Numbered from the stretch's first letter, positions 1-8,717 are shown. The stretch: 64,000 bases of DNA from Salinimicrobium sp035607535 (GCF_035607535.1 NZ_JAYDZX010000010.1:1-64000), one strand, 5' to 3'. Notes: generated by a model from the letters alone, not told the origin. Numbers and translations: made by a program.

Positions 1-215
1 TTTTTTATTTCCTTATCCCCCGGTTCCCGGGATACATCTCTCACTAATTAGCAAAGTAACTTCAGAAGGGCGCGGGAAAATCAGCTTTTAGAGCTGCATC
101 TTTTTCTGTTTTTTTATGCTGAATTAGCAATGAAAATATCTCTTTATGATATCTATTTATCGAAAGTGTAACATTTCCACTCTTTTAGGCTCTTTTGAAT
201 ACATCAATCATCAAA

Positions 216-1877
216 ATGTTTTTCAAAATGAGACTTATTTTATTTTTTCCATTCTTTATCCTATTCCTGAATACCGGTGCCTTTGCAGCCGAGGACCTGA
301 AACCTTATGATGTCGAAGTGAACGGCGTCAACTATACAATAGATCCCAGGATCGAACTGTTCAATATCATTGCCATGCAGTTCGGACATTCCGGAATGAC
401 TTTGTCAAACATACCCTACAAAAAAGACATTTTAGACAGGTTTTCTCCATGGAAGGATCATGCGGCGCCGACTGTGCTTCGGGAAACCTGGCAAAAAGGC
501 TGGGGTGTAGATGATCCCATGTTCTTTTTACTACACCTGGATGAGGATCTCAGGATCAAAGAGAACATGCCCGCCGCAATAATCGAAAGGGGAGGAGGTA
601 TGGAACAGCTGGAGAAGCTGGCTTCCGCTTTTCAAGATTATGCTGAGGTATCCGGTTTCCGGCAATTCTTTTATAAAGAGCAGAAAGATTTTTACCAGCA
701 GGTGCTTTCCCAGACCAGATATACCTTTAGAGATTTTGAAGCTGTGGATCTTCTCGAGGATTTCTTCGGAAAAGAAGGAGATAAATATACTGTGATCCTG
801 AACCTGATTAGTAACTACGGGAATTTCGGGAAGATCATTGAAAGTACTGGTAGATCTGAATTTTATGCAATAGTCGAGACCAACAAAAAATCAGGAGGAA
901 TTCCGGTTTTTGAACCTACTCTGTCTCTACAGGAGCTCATTCTTCACGAATTTTCACATGGTTTTGTCAATCCTGAAATGGATGAGCATTCCGAAGCATT
1001 AAAGGGGTATGAGCCGCTATACTCTCACGTTGAAAATGCCATGAAACAGCAGGGTTATCACAACTGGATGCCTGTTGTTAATGAACATGTGGTAAGAGCT
1101 GCTGTTCTTGAAATGATGGCTCAGCACCTTGAACCTCAACTGGTGGAACAGACCATCTACAAAAAGGAAATGGGCAGGCAATTTCTATACCTTGACAAGT
1201 TGCGGGAAAAGCTCAGGATCTACCAACAGAACCGCACAGAATTTCCCACCTTTAAAACCTATGTTCCTGAATTGATCACCGCCTTTTCAGAAATTACACC
1301 GGATTACCTGTCTCAAAAAACGGAAAATCTGAAGAGATTTTTGCAGCCGGAGATACAAAAAATTCCGAAGCCATACGAGTTTGCGAGAGACAGTACTACC
1401 TTATTTGTTGTTGGTACTCATGAAACTGACAAGGCTGCGCAAAAGAAGATGCATGCTTTTGCAGAGGAATACAAGAACATGTTCAGTGAAAAAATTCAGT
1501 TGGTGACAGACGAGCAGGCTTTTTTGATGGACCTTGAAAATTATGATCTGGTCCTTTTTGGGACAGTAGAGGGCAATTTGCTGCTAAAAGATAACTTCCA
1601 TGAATTGCCGATCAGCATAAGCGAGAAAGGAATCTATACTAACAAGTTCATAGAAGGGGAGAATCTTCAGCTGGTCAGTTCGTGGGTCAGCCCGTACAAT
1701 GCAGATCGGGTATTTGTAGTGTACACTGCACAGAATGCTGCAGATATTAACAACTTTTACCGCTCGATGCATAAGGACCAGTTCCACTACTGGGTTGCGC
1801 AGGATCTAATCACGCTTGAAAAAGGTGATTACAAAAAGTACTGGAACGTATGGATACCGGATATCTTAAAATATTAA
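216..1877 (+). CDS. DUF4932 family secreted putative metalloprotease
   Basis: The protein begins with a hydrophobic signal peptide ending near a GAFA/AED junction, so it is probably exported. At about residue 245 there is an HEFSH motif (HExxH type) in a helix, with glutamates about 20-30 residues downstream, as in zinc-dependent gluzincin proteases. The overall layout, with the motif near the middle of a protein of about 550 residues, fits the DUF4932 family found in Bacteroidota. Protease activity is inference from the motif; no substrate can be named. I chose the ATG giving MFFKMRL because the reading frame extends upstream only through a TTG; an ATG four codons further in (MRL) is also possible. 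It is separated by about 60 bp from the next secreted protein on the same strand. Confidence 0.7.
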   Translation: MFFKMRLILFFPFFILFLNTGAFAAEDLKPYDVEVNGVNYTIDPRIELFNIIAMQFGHSGMTLSNIPYKKDILDRFSPWKDHAAPTVLRETWQKGWGVDDPMFFLLHLDEDLRIKENMPAAIIERGGGMEQLEKLASAFQDYAEVSGFRQFFYKEQKDFYQQVLSQTRYTFRDFEAVDLLEDFFGKEGDKYTVILNLISNYGNFGKIIESTGRSEFYAIVETNKKSGGIPVFEPTLSLQELILHEFSHGFVNPEMDEHSEALKGYEPLYSHVENAMKQQGYHNWMPVVNEHVVRAAVLEMMAQHLEPQLVEQTIYKKEMGRQFLYLDKLREKLRIYQQNRTEFPTFKTYVPELITAFSEITPDYLSQKTENLKRFLQPEIQKIPKPYEFARDSTTLFVVGTHETDKAAQKKMHAFAEEYKNMFSEKIQLVTDEQAFLMDLENYDLVLFGTVEGNLLLKDNFHELPISISEKGIYTNKFIEGENLQLVSSWVSPYNADRVFVVYTAQNAADINNFYRSMHKDQFHYWVAQDLITLEKGDYKKYWNVWIPDILKY

Positions 1878-1940
1878 ATCTTTTCAACTAAATTATTAGG
1901 TGAAACTAAGTATTTAGTTATATTTGAAAAAAATTTATTT

Positions 1941-2732
1941 ATGAGGTTTTTATTTTTCATTTCGTTCACGCTTATCCAATCCGCTCTATTTGCTCAAAGT
2001 TCATCAGGAATTCAGGATGACTATGACGAGATTTTCCATATCAAAAAAGAAAATTATGAGGGTAGAGAATATTTAAGAAGTTGGGTAAAAGAACTCGATA
2101 GGGAACATCCGCTTTCCGGACTTGTTAATAACAACAAAGTCTTCCTGGAATATTGGCTTACCAATTTTACAGATCGTGAAGCCTACCAACAGTTGATGGA
2201 AATCGAAAAAGAGGAGGAGCTTCAGGAGGAGTTTACCGGATTTTTAAAAAGGGATCCCCAATTTGATCATTTAATGACTGCACTTTCAAAAAAGGTAGAA
2301 AACAGGTCGGTTGTTGCAGATACCGTTTCAGTGGACCAGCTGCTTAACGTTGCTGTCAAATATTTCAATATTCTTGGAATAACTGCAGAAGGCTCCTATA
2401 AAGGGAAAGTCTGTGCAGGTTTGAATGGCATCACCGAAACTCTTTCAGAAAGAAAGCCTGAACTGGAAGCTTTTTGTTTTTCAGCTATTCTTAAGAATCT
2501 TCAGGGAGAAGAGTTCAACATGTACAATGAATTTGTAGCAGCAATTAAAGAACTGTACAAGCAGGAGCTTGGAGTCGACAGAGAAGCAAGACTACTTAGG
2601 GCGCAGGGAGCCATGTTCTCTCTTATGAGAAATAATGAGCAGCTTAGGGAAATGCTAATTTCTGAATATGAAAAAAGAAAGCATTATCTACCTTTTGTTT
2701 TAGATCACTCCGCCCAACCTAAAAAAATCTGA
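1941..2732 (+). CDS. secreted protein of unknown function
   Basis: I do not recognise the family. Residues 1-18 form a signal peptide (MRFLFFISFTLIQSALFA followed by QSSS). The mature part is about 245 residues, highly charged and probably mostly helical, with long Glu/Lys runs and two isolated cysteines (near residues 158 and 179) but no obvious catalytic motif. A good Bacteroidota -7 box (TATATTTG at 1919-1926) lies just upstream, so it can be transcribed independently of the DUF4932 gene. The two could still be functionally linked, since both are exported and adjacent on the same strand. Confidence 0.6.
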   Translation: MRFLFFISFTLIQSALFAQSSSGIQDDYDEIFHIKKENYEGREYLRSWVKELDREHPLSGLVNNNKVFLEYWLTNFTDREAYQQLMEIEKEEELQEEFTGFLKRDPQFDHLMTALSKKVENRSVVADTVSVDQLLNVAVKYFNILGITAEGSYKGKVCAGLNGITETLSERKPELEAFCFSAILKNLQGEEFNMYNEFVAAIKELYKQELGVDREARLLRAQGAMFSLMRNNEQLREMLISEYEKRKHYLPFVLDHSAQPKKI

Positions 2733-2970
2733 TTTTTCTCCGGAATAAAAGATATATATCTAAAGTCTGAACATCCCGAATGCCAGGAAGTTCTAAATGG
2801 AATTCAGGGGTCAGATTTTTTGAAATACTCAAAATCCAAAGCTTTTCTTCTCCCGAAGGAAGGCTTTTTCTTTTTTATAGTCTCTCCAAAAGTGTCACAT
2901 TATTCAGAAATCTTCCGGCAGTCGCTTATAGCAGCGGTCAAAAATGCAAAAAGATATATTGTATTTTAAT

Positions 2971-2992
2971 TACCCCATAAATTTAGGGGGTA
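2971..2992. promoter_or_regulatory. distal palindrome upstream of P-II/amt (operator candidate)
   Basis: This is a 22-bp inverted repeat with TACCCC and GGGGTA arms around a central TAAATTTA; only one base pair of the 22 is mismatched. It lies about 106 bp (centre) before the P-II start codon. The rest of the 2733-3087 gap shows no convincing gene. A second palindrome with the same ACCCC/GGGGT arms follows 52.5 bp later, which is five helical turns. Confidence 0.5.
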
Positions 2993-3021
2993 CTTTTTAT
3001 AAAAACACAAATATGTACTTT

Positions 3022-3046
3022 TTACCCCTATTTTTAATAGGGGTTA
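3022..3046. promoter_or_regulatory. proximal palindrome upstream of P-II/amt (operator candidate)
   Basis: ACCCCTA (3024-3030) and TAGGGGT (3038-3044) form perfect inverted arms around seven AT bases. It sits just upstream of an AT-rich stretch (TACTTTTA near 3059) that could hold the -7 box. The half-site matches that of the distal palindrome, so a dimeric regulator binding both sites on one DNA face is a reasonable inference. No regulator gene is adjacent. Confidence 0.5.
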
Positions 3047-3087
3047 AATTGTTTTTACATACTTTTATCTCATATAATTCTTCAAAA

Positions 3088-3426
3088 ATGAAAAAAATCG
3101 AAGCTATCATTCGTAGTGAAAAGTTCCAGGAAGTAAAACAGGCGCTTCAGGAGATTGGGGTAGTGTTCTTTACTTATTGGGATGCTACCGGAGTTGGAAA
3201 TGAAACCCATGGTCACGTCTATCGTGGGGTGGCCTATAGTACATCAGATATTCCCAGGAGAATGTTGTCAATAGTAGTATCTCCTGAAAAAGCTGACGAA
3301 ACAGTACAGGTTCTCCTAAAGACCGCACACACAGGAAAAGAGGGAGATGGCAAAATTTTCGTCTCCAATATTGAAGAAGCCTATAGAATAAGAACGCAAG
3401 AATCCGGAACTAAATCTCTCAGTTAA
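3088..3426 (+). CDS. glnK: P-II family nitrogen regulatory protein
   Basis: The 112-residue protein has the P-II layout: N-terminal MKKIEAIIRSEKFQEVKQAL (beta strand then helix), a T-loop region with the conserved VYRG motif holding the usual modified tyrosine, the TGKEGDGKIFV B-loop that binds ATP, and a C-terminal beta strand with AYRIRT. Compared with proteobacterial P-II, the T-loop is the flavobacterial type (GVGNETHGHVYRGVAY). P-II proteins sense ATP/ADP and 2-oxoglutarate and block Amt channels. The gene ends two bases before amt, so the pair is an operon. The ATG chosen matches the family N-terminus; the open frame continues upstream only through the palindromic control region. Confidence 0.93.
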   Translation: MKKIEAIIRSEKFQEVKQALQEIGVVFFTYWDATGVGNETHGHVYRGVAYSTSDIPRRMLSIVVSPEKADETVQVLLKTAHTGKEGDGKIFVSNIEEAYRIRTQESGTKSLS

Positions 3427-3428
3427 TT

Positions 3429-4655
3429 ATGGAAAATGTAAACTTCGCAGTCAACAACGTATGGATGATGCTATGTATAGCACTGGTCTTTATTATGCAT
3501 CTGGGATTTTCTCTGCTGGAAATTGGCCTTACCCGTGCAAAGAACACCATCAACATTCTATTTAAAAATGTCATGGTCATTATCATTGGTCTCCTTACCT
3601 ATACCCTGGTCGGTTTTAGTCTTATGTATCCGGGAGAGATCTTTGCGGGTGGATTTCTGGGTTTTGCCGGATTTGGAATACCACTTCCGGAGAATGGTCT
3701 ATCTGCAGAATACGTAGGTGGCAATTATACTTTCTATACCGATTTCCTTTTTCAGGCCATGTTTGCAGCTACAGCCGCAACTATAGTTTCAGGCGCTGTA
3801 GCCGAAAGGATCAAGCTTAGCGGCTTCATTTCATTTGCCATTATTTACGTGGGCCTGGTCTACCCAATCATCGGAATGTGGAAATGGGGTGGCGGATTTT
3901 TAGATGAGCTTGGATTCTATGACTTTGCCGGTTCCAGCCTTGTTCATTCTGTGGGAGGTTGGGCTGCCCTTGTCGGGATCTATCATCTGGGGCCGCGAAT
4001 AGGAAAATTTTCTGAAGGGGAGATCAAAGTTATCCCCGGCCATAGTATTCCGCTTTCAACAGTGGGAGCATTTTTGTTGTGGTTTGGCTGGTTTGGCTTC
4101 AATGGAGGTTCGGTACTATCTGCCGATCCGGGGAAGACTTCCCTGGTGCTTGTTACCACCTGTATTGCGGCTTCGGCAGGAGGGCTTAGTACTTTCCTCT
4201 TTACAAGGCTTCGATACAAGGCCAACGATCTGTCGATGGTACTTAACGGAATTCTGGGAGGACTTGTAGGGATCACTGCTTCGGCAGATGTTATGGGAAT
4301 CTTTGATGCATTTATCATTGGAGCAGTTTCGGGCATACTTATAGTTCTTTCCGTTTCGTTTCTGGAGAAAAGAAAGCTGGACGATCCAGTGGGTGCGGTT
4401 TCGGTGCATCTTACCTGCGGAGTATGGGGCACTCTGGCAGTTGGGATCTTCGGAAGCATGGCCGGCCTGGGACAGCTGTTTTCCCAGATCGTAGGAATTA
4501 CTGCAATAGCAGCCTTTGCAGCGCTTTCTTCCTATGTCATTTTCTTAATCCTGAAACATACAAACGAGTTGCGGGTGAGTGAGCAGGAAGAGATAGAAGG
4601 GCTTGATGCACATGAGCATGGAACTGCTGCTTATGCAGAACTAAAGTATGAATAG
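3429..4655 (+). CDS. amt: ammonium transporter (Amt family)
   Basis: 408 residues with about 11 hydrophobic segments. Amt hallmarks are visible: the FAATAATIVSGAVAERIKL segment, HSVGGWAALVG with the pore-lining histidine region, and GFNGGS. The short C-terminal tail (about 30 residues, ending AYAELKYE) is the part that normally contacts P-II. The protein conducts ammonium/ammonia across the inner membrane. Coupling to the P-II gene with a two-base gap supports regulation by direct P-II binding and joint transcription from the palindrome-containing promoter. Confidence 0.95.
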   Translation: MENVNFAVNNVWMMLCIALVFIMHLGFSLLEIGLTRAKNTINILFKNVMVIIIGLLTYTLVGFSLMYPGEIFAGGFLGFAGFGIPLPENGLSAEYVGGNYTFYTDFLFQAMFAATAATIVSGAVAERIKLSGFISFAIIYVGLVYPIIGMWKWGGGFLDELGFYDFAGSSLVHSVGGWAALVGIYHLGPRIGKFSEGEIKVIPGHSIPLSTVGAFLLWFGWFGFNGGSVLSADPGKTSLVLVTTCIAASAGGLSTFLFTRLRYKANDLSMVLNGILGGLVGITASADVMGIFDAFIIGAVSGILIVLSVSFLEKRKLDDPVGAVSVHLTCGVWGTLAVGIFGSMAGLGQLFSQIVGITAIAAFAALSSYVIFLILKHTNELRVSEQEEIEGLDAHEHGTAAYAELKYE

Positions 4656-4688
4656 ACGTTTTGGACCTGAAGAAATGTTAAAGAGGAT

Positions 4689-4713
4689 CCAAAAATGACA
4701 TTTTAGAGAGGTA
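4689..4713. repeat. copy of dispersed AAAAATGNCATTTTT palindrome
   Basis: The core is AAAAATGACATTTTA, one base off the perfect palindrome, followed by the AGAGAGGTAA tail that also follows the core near 8735 and 11963. It lies in the gap after amt. A terminator role is possible but no strong GC stem is present. Confidence 0.5.
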
Positions 4714-4849
4714 ATAATTTGCCTGTGGAAGCTTAAATTTTAGCAGTTTGAAAATTTCACGCTGCTGAAAAAATGAAAATGATTTTTCACTCCTATATTT
4801 TTTTCAATTACATTATTTATTGACTTTTAACTATTTAAGTGTTTTATTC

Positions 4850-4861
4850 TGATGTTAATCA
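4850..4861. promoter_or_regulatory. possible Fnr-type site before the 118-residue gene
   Basis: TGATGTTAATCA matches TGAY-N4-RTCA and also the classical Fnr core. It lies 73 bases before the next start codon. The nearest -7-like sequence (AAGGATTG, ending 4896) would place the centre nearer -46 than -41.5, so this is weaker than the sites before nrfH, pflB and the OFA transporter. Confidence 0.35.
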
Positions 4862-4934
4862 ACTGATTTGGTGGTTTCAGTAAATAATAAGGATTGAAAA
4901 GTAAAATTAATTATTAAATCTAGAAAAATTAGTT

Positions 4935-5291
4935 ATGGCAGTTTTTGTTACCCGCAGTGAAATGAAATCTCTCTGGAAGCCTTCTCTTGGAAGTATGATC
5001 AGGGAGTGTAAAAGGAATCGGAAAGCTCCTCATGGACTGGTTGAACTAATCAGGCACAATCTGTACGCCGAGTACGTTAGCTATGATGCGGGTACAGAAG
5101 TGTATGAGATTGGTGTGAATGAGTCCATAAACAGGGCTAAGACTTATCCTACGATTAAGGTTTACACGTTTTCCCTACACGAACTGGAACAGAAGCTCAA
5201 GACTTCATATAAGTCTACAAGGTATGATCTGGAGTTCTATGCCAAAATATTAACAGGTAAGGATCTAAGCGACCAGGTTCTGGTACTCTAA
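4935..5291 (+). CDS. conserved-looking small protein of unknown function
   Basis: 118 residues, soluble, no signal peptide, rich in Lys/Arg and Tyr. I do not recognise a domain. It has a positively charged N-terminal third (MKSLWKPSLGSMIRECKRNR) and a central segment rich in Tyr/Val that could form beta strands. It stands alone between amt and a decayed HAD gene. A 19-bp perfect palindrome (AACTTTAATTATTAAAGTT) begins at its stop codon and may act as a weak terminator or binding site. A possible Fnr-type box lies upstream, so oxygen- or nitrogen-oxide-related control is conceivable but unproven. Confidence 0.6.
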   Translation: MAVFVTRSEMKSLWKPSLGSMIRECKRNRKAPHGLVELIRHNLYAEYVSYDAGTEVYEIGVNESINRAKTYPTIKVYTFSLHELEQKLKTSYKSTRYDLEFYAKILTGKDLSDQVLVL

Positions 5292-5350
5292 ACTTTAATT
5301 ATTAAAGTTCCAAGTCCTGTCATATTTTTTAATCATTAGAAAAATCAGCT

Positions 5351-5457
5351 ATGAAAAAAGGATTTTTAATAGATATGGATGAAGCATCGTCGTAGACTCA
5401 GTCATGGATATCGATCTTGAAGAAGTATTTGACTGGCACAATAAGGCTTTTGCTTAA
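5351..5457 (+). pseudogene. frameshifted remnant of a HAD-superfamily hydrolase N-terminus
   Basis: The frame opens with MKKGFLIDMD, the start of HAD motif I (DxDGxxVDS), then stops after four codons. One frame over, directly after the break, the text continues SIVVDSVMDIDLEEVF and ends in HNKAFA then TAA. Restoring one missing G (GATGGAAGC instead of GATGAAGC) would give IDMDGSIVVDS, a complete HAD motif I. The fragment is only about 35 codons and lacks all later motifs, so the gene is both frameshifted and truncated. The leader before its ATG resembles that of the preceding gene. Confidence 0.45.
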
Positions 5458-5468
5458 AAATCAATAGA

Positions 5469-6266
5469 TCACTTCGGAAGCAGTGCTATGATTCTTAAAG
5501 GTCCGCCGCTTCCGCCTTTGATCTTCATGGGTAATGCGATAACATCAAAATCTTTGGCAGGTAATTTCTCCAGGGCGGTGAGGTTTTCAAAAACAGGAAT
5601 GTTTTCTGAAAGCAGCACCACGTGACTTTCGAACAACTCCGACTGTCCGTAGTCAATACTTGGAGTGTCAATGCCAATAGATTTAATCTTCCGGTTGTTT
5701 ACCAGCCACTTTGCAGCGCCCGGGGAGAGACCGGGGAAATGGAGTAACTTCACAGCTTCTTCCCCGCGTTCCCTGGTGCCGAGGTATTTTTCCTTATCGG
5801 GATAGAATTGGGAGTAGCCGGTTTGCAGCAGTACAATACTGCCATCGGGAATCTTCCCATGCTGTTTTTCCCAGGCCACGAGATCATTAACAGAGACCTG
5901 GTAATCCTTATCCTTTAATGCTTTTTCGGAAACATCGATCTTTATGGCCGAACCAAGTAGATTCTCCAGCGGGATTTGTTCCACAGAATGCATGCCTTTG
6001 GCAAAATGAATAGGAGCATCAAGATGAGTTCCCCCATGCTCGGCTGTAGCAAAATCATATGCCGAATAATAATACCCTTTTTCAGTATCTCCCATAAAAA
6101 CCGTATCCAGGTCGAATTCTTTCGCCGTGACCCAGTAAATAGTCTCTTCTGAAAATTCATGAGAAAGATCTACGATCTCATAATTGGAAAGCTGAGCAAA
6201 CCCTGATGTTCCCGTCAGGGTACAGAGCAGAAAACCAAAGCCAATAAATTTGAACACACTTTTCAT
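5469..6266 (-). CDS. secreted cyclase-family (kynurenine formamidase-like) hydrolase
   Basis: The 265-residue protein has a signal peptide (ends near SGFAQ) and the metal-binding HGGTHLDAPIHF motif at about residue 75-86, the hallmark of the Cyclase/kynurenine formamidase family (PF04199). These are Mn/Zn-dependent amidohydrolases acting on N-formylkynurenine, isatin or similar amides. The substrate here cannot be told from sequence. A secreted form is common in Bacteroidota. It is a single gene, transcribed leftwards, and shares a 169-bp divergent gap with a small membrane ORF and its Crp/Fnr-type site. Confidence 0.85.
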   Translation of the reverse strand: MKSVFKFIGFGFLLCTLTGTSGFAQLSNYEIVDLSHEFSEETIYWVTAKEFDLDTVFMGDTEKGYYYSAYDFATAEHGGTHLDAPIHFAKGMHSVEQIPLENLLGSAIKIDVSEKALKDKDYQVSVNDLVAWEKQHGKIPDGSIVLLQTGYSQFYPDKEKYLGTRERGEEAVKLLHFPGLSPGAAKWLVNNRKIKSIGIDTPSIDYGQSELFESHVVLLSENIPVFENLTALEKLPAKDFDVIALPMKIKGGSGGPLRIIALLPK

Positions 6267-6362
6267 ATTGATCTTCTTGTAAAAACTGTTAAGTAGCGGG
6301 GGAGTGACTTAAATGAGCAGTATTTAAATTTAGAAAAAAAATACAAGTCAGGGAAGTAAACC

Positions 6363-6374
6363 TGATAATTGTCA
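6363..6374. promoter_or_regulatory. Crp/Fnr-family type site TGATAATTGTCA
   Basis: This 12-bp near-palindrome, inside the 15-mer CCTGATAATTGTCAT, is identical over all 15 bases to the site before pflB. A -7-like GAATTTTG (6397-6404) would put its centre close to -41.5 of a rightward promoter reading into the 29-residue ORF at 6436. Confidence 0.55.
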
Positions 6375-6435
6375 TTTTTCAGGTCCGGGTAATTTCAGAA
6401 TTTTGTTGGTCCCTTGGGCCTGTACCTATTTTTTT

Positions 6436-6525
6436 ATGGAATACAAGATCTACATAGCAGGTGGGATTTTGACCATCGCGATCGTCGCTTTATACCTGAT
6501 CATCCTAAACAGGAAAAGTAAGTGA
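6436..6525 (+). CDS. 29-residue single-span membrane peptide
   Basis: ATG to TGA encodes MEYKIYIAGGILTIAIVALY followed by LIILNRKSK: a short N-terminus, one hydrophobic helix of about 20 residues, and a positively charged tail. That is the expected topology of a small inner-membrane subunit or regulator. No homolog can be named. Support comes from its context: a Crp/Fnr-type site, identical to the pflB site, lies 62 bases upstream with plausible promoter spacing. It might be a small subunit of an anaerobic or microaerobic respiratory complex; that is inference. Confidence 0.45.
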   Translation: MEYKIYIAGGILTIAIVALYLIILNRKSK

Positions 6526-6698
6526 TGCTGCTTTTAAAAAATGTCTTGCTGAAGTAACTTCTTTACCAGGATCCTTTTCTTCGCGCTTATTTATTTCGGG
6601 ACTATAGTACCCAGACCTCATCCCCTTTTTAAGAGTGTTCTTTAATTGGAGTTTTTGTATTTTGAGACCTTATTTATTAACAGATAAGAATCTGCTTT

Positions 6699-8717
6699 AT
6701 GAAAAAACTGCTACTCCTGCTCCTGTTCGTTGCTTCAGGAAACCTTGTTTGGGCTCAGAAAACTCCTATCGAACTAACCGATTTTTTTGACCTGGAATAT
6801 GTTTCCGACCCACAGATCTCTCCTGATGGAGACAAGATTATCTACGTGAGGAACTTCAAAGACATCATGACCGACGGAAATTATTCAAATCTCTGGATAG
6901 TCAATTCCGATGGAACTCAGAATCGGCCGCTCACCTCGGGCAATCAAAGGGATCTTTCCCCGCGCTGGTCGCCAGACGGGAAAAAGATCGTTTTCCTTTC
7001 TGACAGGCAGGATGAAAAAATGAAGCTCTTTCTCATGTGGATGGATACCAGGGAAAGCTTCGCTCTCACCAATAGCGCCCAATCCCCGGGAAATGTCGCG
7101 TGGAATCATGCGGGAGATCAACTTGCATTTACCATGTTTGTTCCTGAAAAAGGCCAATCTCTCATTCAGCTTCCTGCCAAACCCGAAGGAGCAAAATGGA
7201 ATGAACCACCAGTTTATATTGATGAGCTTAATTATCGCGGCGACGGCCAGGGCTACTTAAAATCCGGGAATGACCAGATCTTCGTGCTCTCTACAGACGG
7301 AGGCACTCCCAGACAGCTGACCTTTGAAGATGAAGATCTGGGAGCACCAGCCTGGTCTGCCGATGATAAGAAGCTGTATTTTTCAGCGAATCTGCATGAA
7401 GGGGCAGACCTGGAACCCAATAATTCAGAGATCTATGAACTGCAAATAGCTTCAGGAGAAATTAAGGCGATTACAGATAGACTTGGCCCCGACAGCGGTC
7501 CTGCAGTTTCGCCCAAAGGAGATCTTTTAGCTTTTACAGGCTATGATGACCAATACCTGGGTTACCAGATCAATGAGTTATACGTGATGAAACCTGATGG
7601 CACCAACGTCAGGGAACTTTCCGGAGAATTTGACAGGGATATTGAGAATATTAAGTGGGATGGAAAAGGAAAAGGACTTTACTTTAATTTCAACGACCAC
7701 GGAAAGACAAAGATAGGCTACATAGATCTACAAGGAAACACAAAGGTTGTCGCCGATGACCTTGGCGGACTTTCCCTGGGGAGGCCGTATAATGCAGCTG
7801 CTTTTTCAGTTTCAAATTCCGGGAAGCTGGCCTACACCCTTGGAACGCCCCTTCATCCGGCCGATCTTGCCGTAAAAGATGGAAAGCATGTGAAACGGCT
7901 TACAAGTCTGAACGAAGATCTCTTTTCCTATCGCGAATTGGGAAATGTTGAAGAGATTACCTGGAAATCTTCTTATGATGGCAGGGAAATTCAGGGGTGG
8001 ATGGTAATCCCGCCTAATTTTGATCCAAATAAAAAATATCCTTTTATTCTCGAAATTCACGGCGGGCCCTTTGCTAGTTATGGATCGGTTTTTTCAGCAG
8101 AGATCCAGGCTTTTGCGGCTGCGGGTTACGTTGTTCTTTACTCCAATCCGCGGGGGAGCAGTGGCTATGGAGCAGAATTTGGAAATCTTATTCACCATGA
8201 CTATCCAAACCACGATTACGAAGACTTAATGAGTGGAGTAGATGCCGTGATTGAAAAAGGCTTTATTGATGAGAAAAATCTGTTTGTTACCGGTGGCAGT
8301 GGCGGCGGAGTTCTTACCGCATGGATCATTGGAAAGAACAACAGGTTCAGTGCTGCCGTAGTGGCCAAACCGGTGATCAACTGGTATAGTTTTGTACTTT
8401 ATGCAGATAATCCTGCTTTCTTCAGCAAATACTGGTTCCCAAATAAACCCTGGGAAGACCCTTCTACCTATATCGAGCGTTCGCCAATTACTTATGTTGG
8501 CAATGTGACCACTCCAACCATGCTTTTGACCGGAGAGGAAGATTACCGAACTCCCATAGCCGAATCTGAACAATTCTATACTGCACTAAAACTCGAGGGA
8601 GTGGATGCAGCAATGGTTCGAATTCCCGGAGCTTCTCACGGAATAGCAAACCGGCCGAGTAACTTAATAGCCAAGGTTGCAGCTATCCTCGCGTGGTTTG
8701 AAAAATACAGGGAATAA
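6699..8717 (+). CDS. S9 family prolyl-oligopeptidase-type peptidase
   Basis: 672 residues: signal peptide (1-19, ends VWAQ), a seven-bladed beta-propeller built of WD40/TolB-like PD repeats (for example SPDGDKIIYV, WSPDGKKIVFLSD), then an alpha/beta-hydrolase domain from about residue 425. The catalytic triad can be read as Ser534 in TGGSGGGV, Asp615 in GEEDYRTP and His647 in GASHG. The nucleophile elbow GGSGGG differs slightly from the usual GGSYGG of acylaminoacyl peptidases. It probably cleaves oligopeptides in the periplasm. It is monocistronic, closed by a strong hairpin terminator shared with the convergent downstream gene. Confidence 0.92.
   Translation: MKKLLLLLLFVASGNLVWAQKTPIELTDFFDLEYVSDPQISPDGDKIIYVRNFKDIMTDGNYSNLWIVNSDGTQNRPLTSGNQRDLSPRWSPDGKKIVFLSDRQDEKMKLFLMWMDTRESFALTNSAQSPGNVAWNHAGDQLAFTMFVPEKGQSLIQLPAKPEGAKWNEPPVYIDELNYRGDGQGYLKSGNDQIFVLSTDGGTPRQLTFEDEDLGAPAWSADDKKLYFSANLHEGADLEPNNSEIYELQIASGEIKAITDRLGPDSGPAVSPKGDLLAFTGYDDQYLGYQINELYVMKPDGTNVRELSGEFDRDIENIKWDGKGKGLYFNFNDHGKTKIGYIDLQGNTKVVADDLGGLSLGRPYNAAAFSVSNSGKLAYTLGTPLHPADLAVKDGKHVKRLTSLNEDLFSYRELGNVEEITWKSSYDGREIQGWMVIPPNFDPNKKYPFILEIHGGPFASYGSVFSAEIQAFAAAGYVVLYSNPRGSSGYGAEFGNLIHHDYPNHDYEDLMSGVDAVIEKGFIDEKNLFVTGGSGGGVLTAWIIGKNNRFSAAVVAKPVINWYSFVLYADNPAFFSKYWFPNKPWEDPSTYIERSPITYVGNVTTPTMLLTGEEDYRTPIAESEQFYTALKLEGVDAAMVRIPGASHGIANRPSNLIAKVAAILAWFEKYRE

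Noticed and set aside
2780..2980. A 66-codon frame upstream of the P-II gene
   Set aside because: It runs into the palindromic control region, has no recognisable domain or signal, and its composition is not coding-like.
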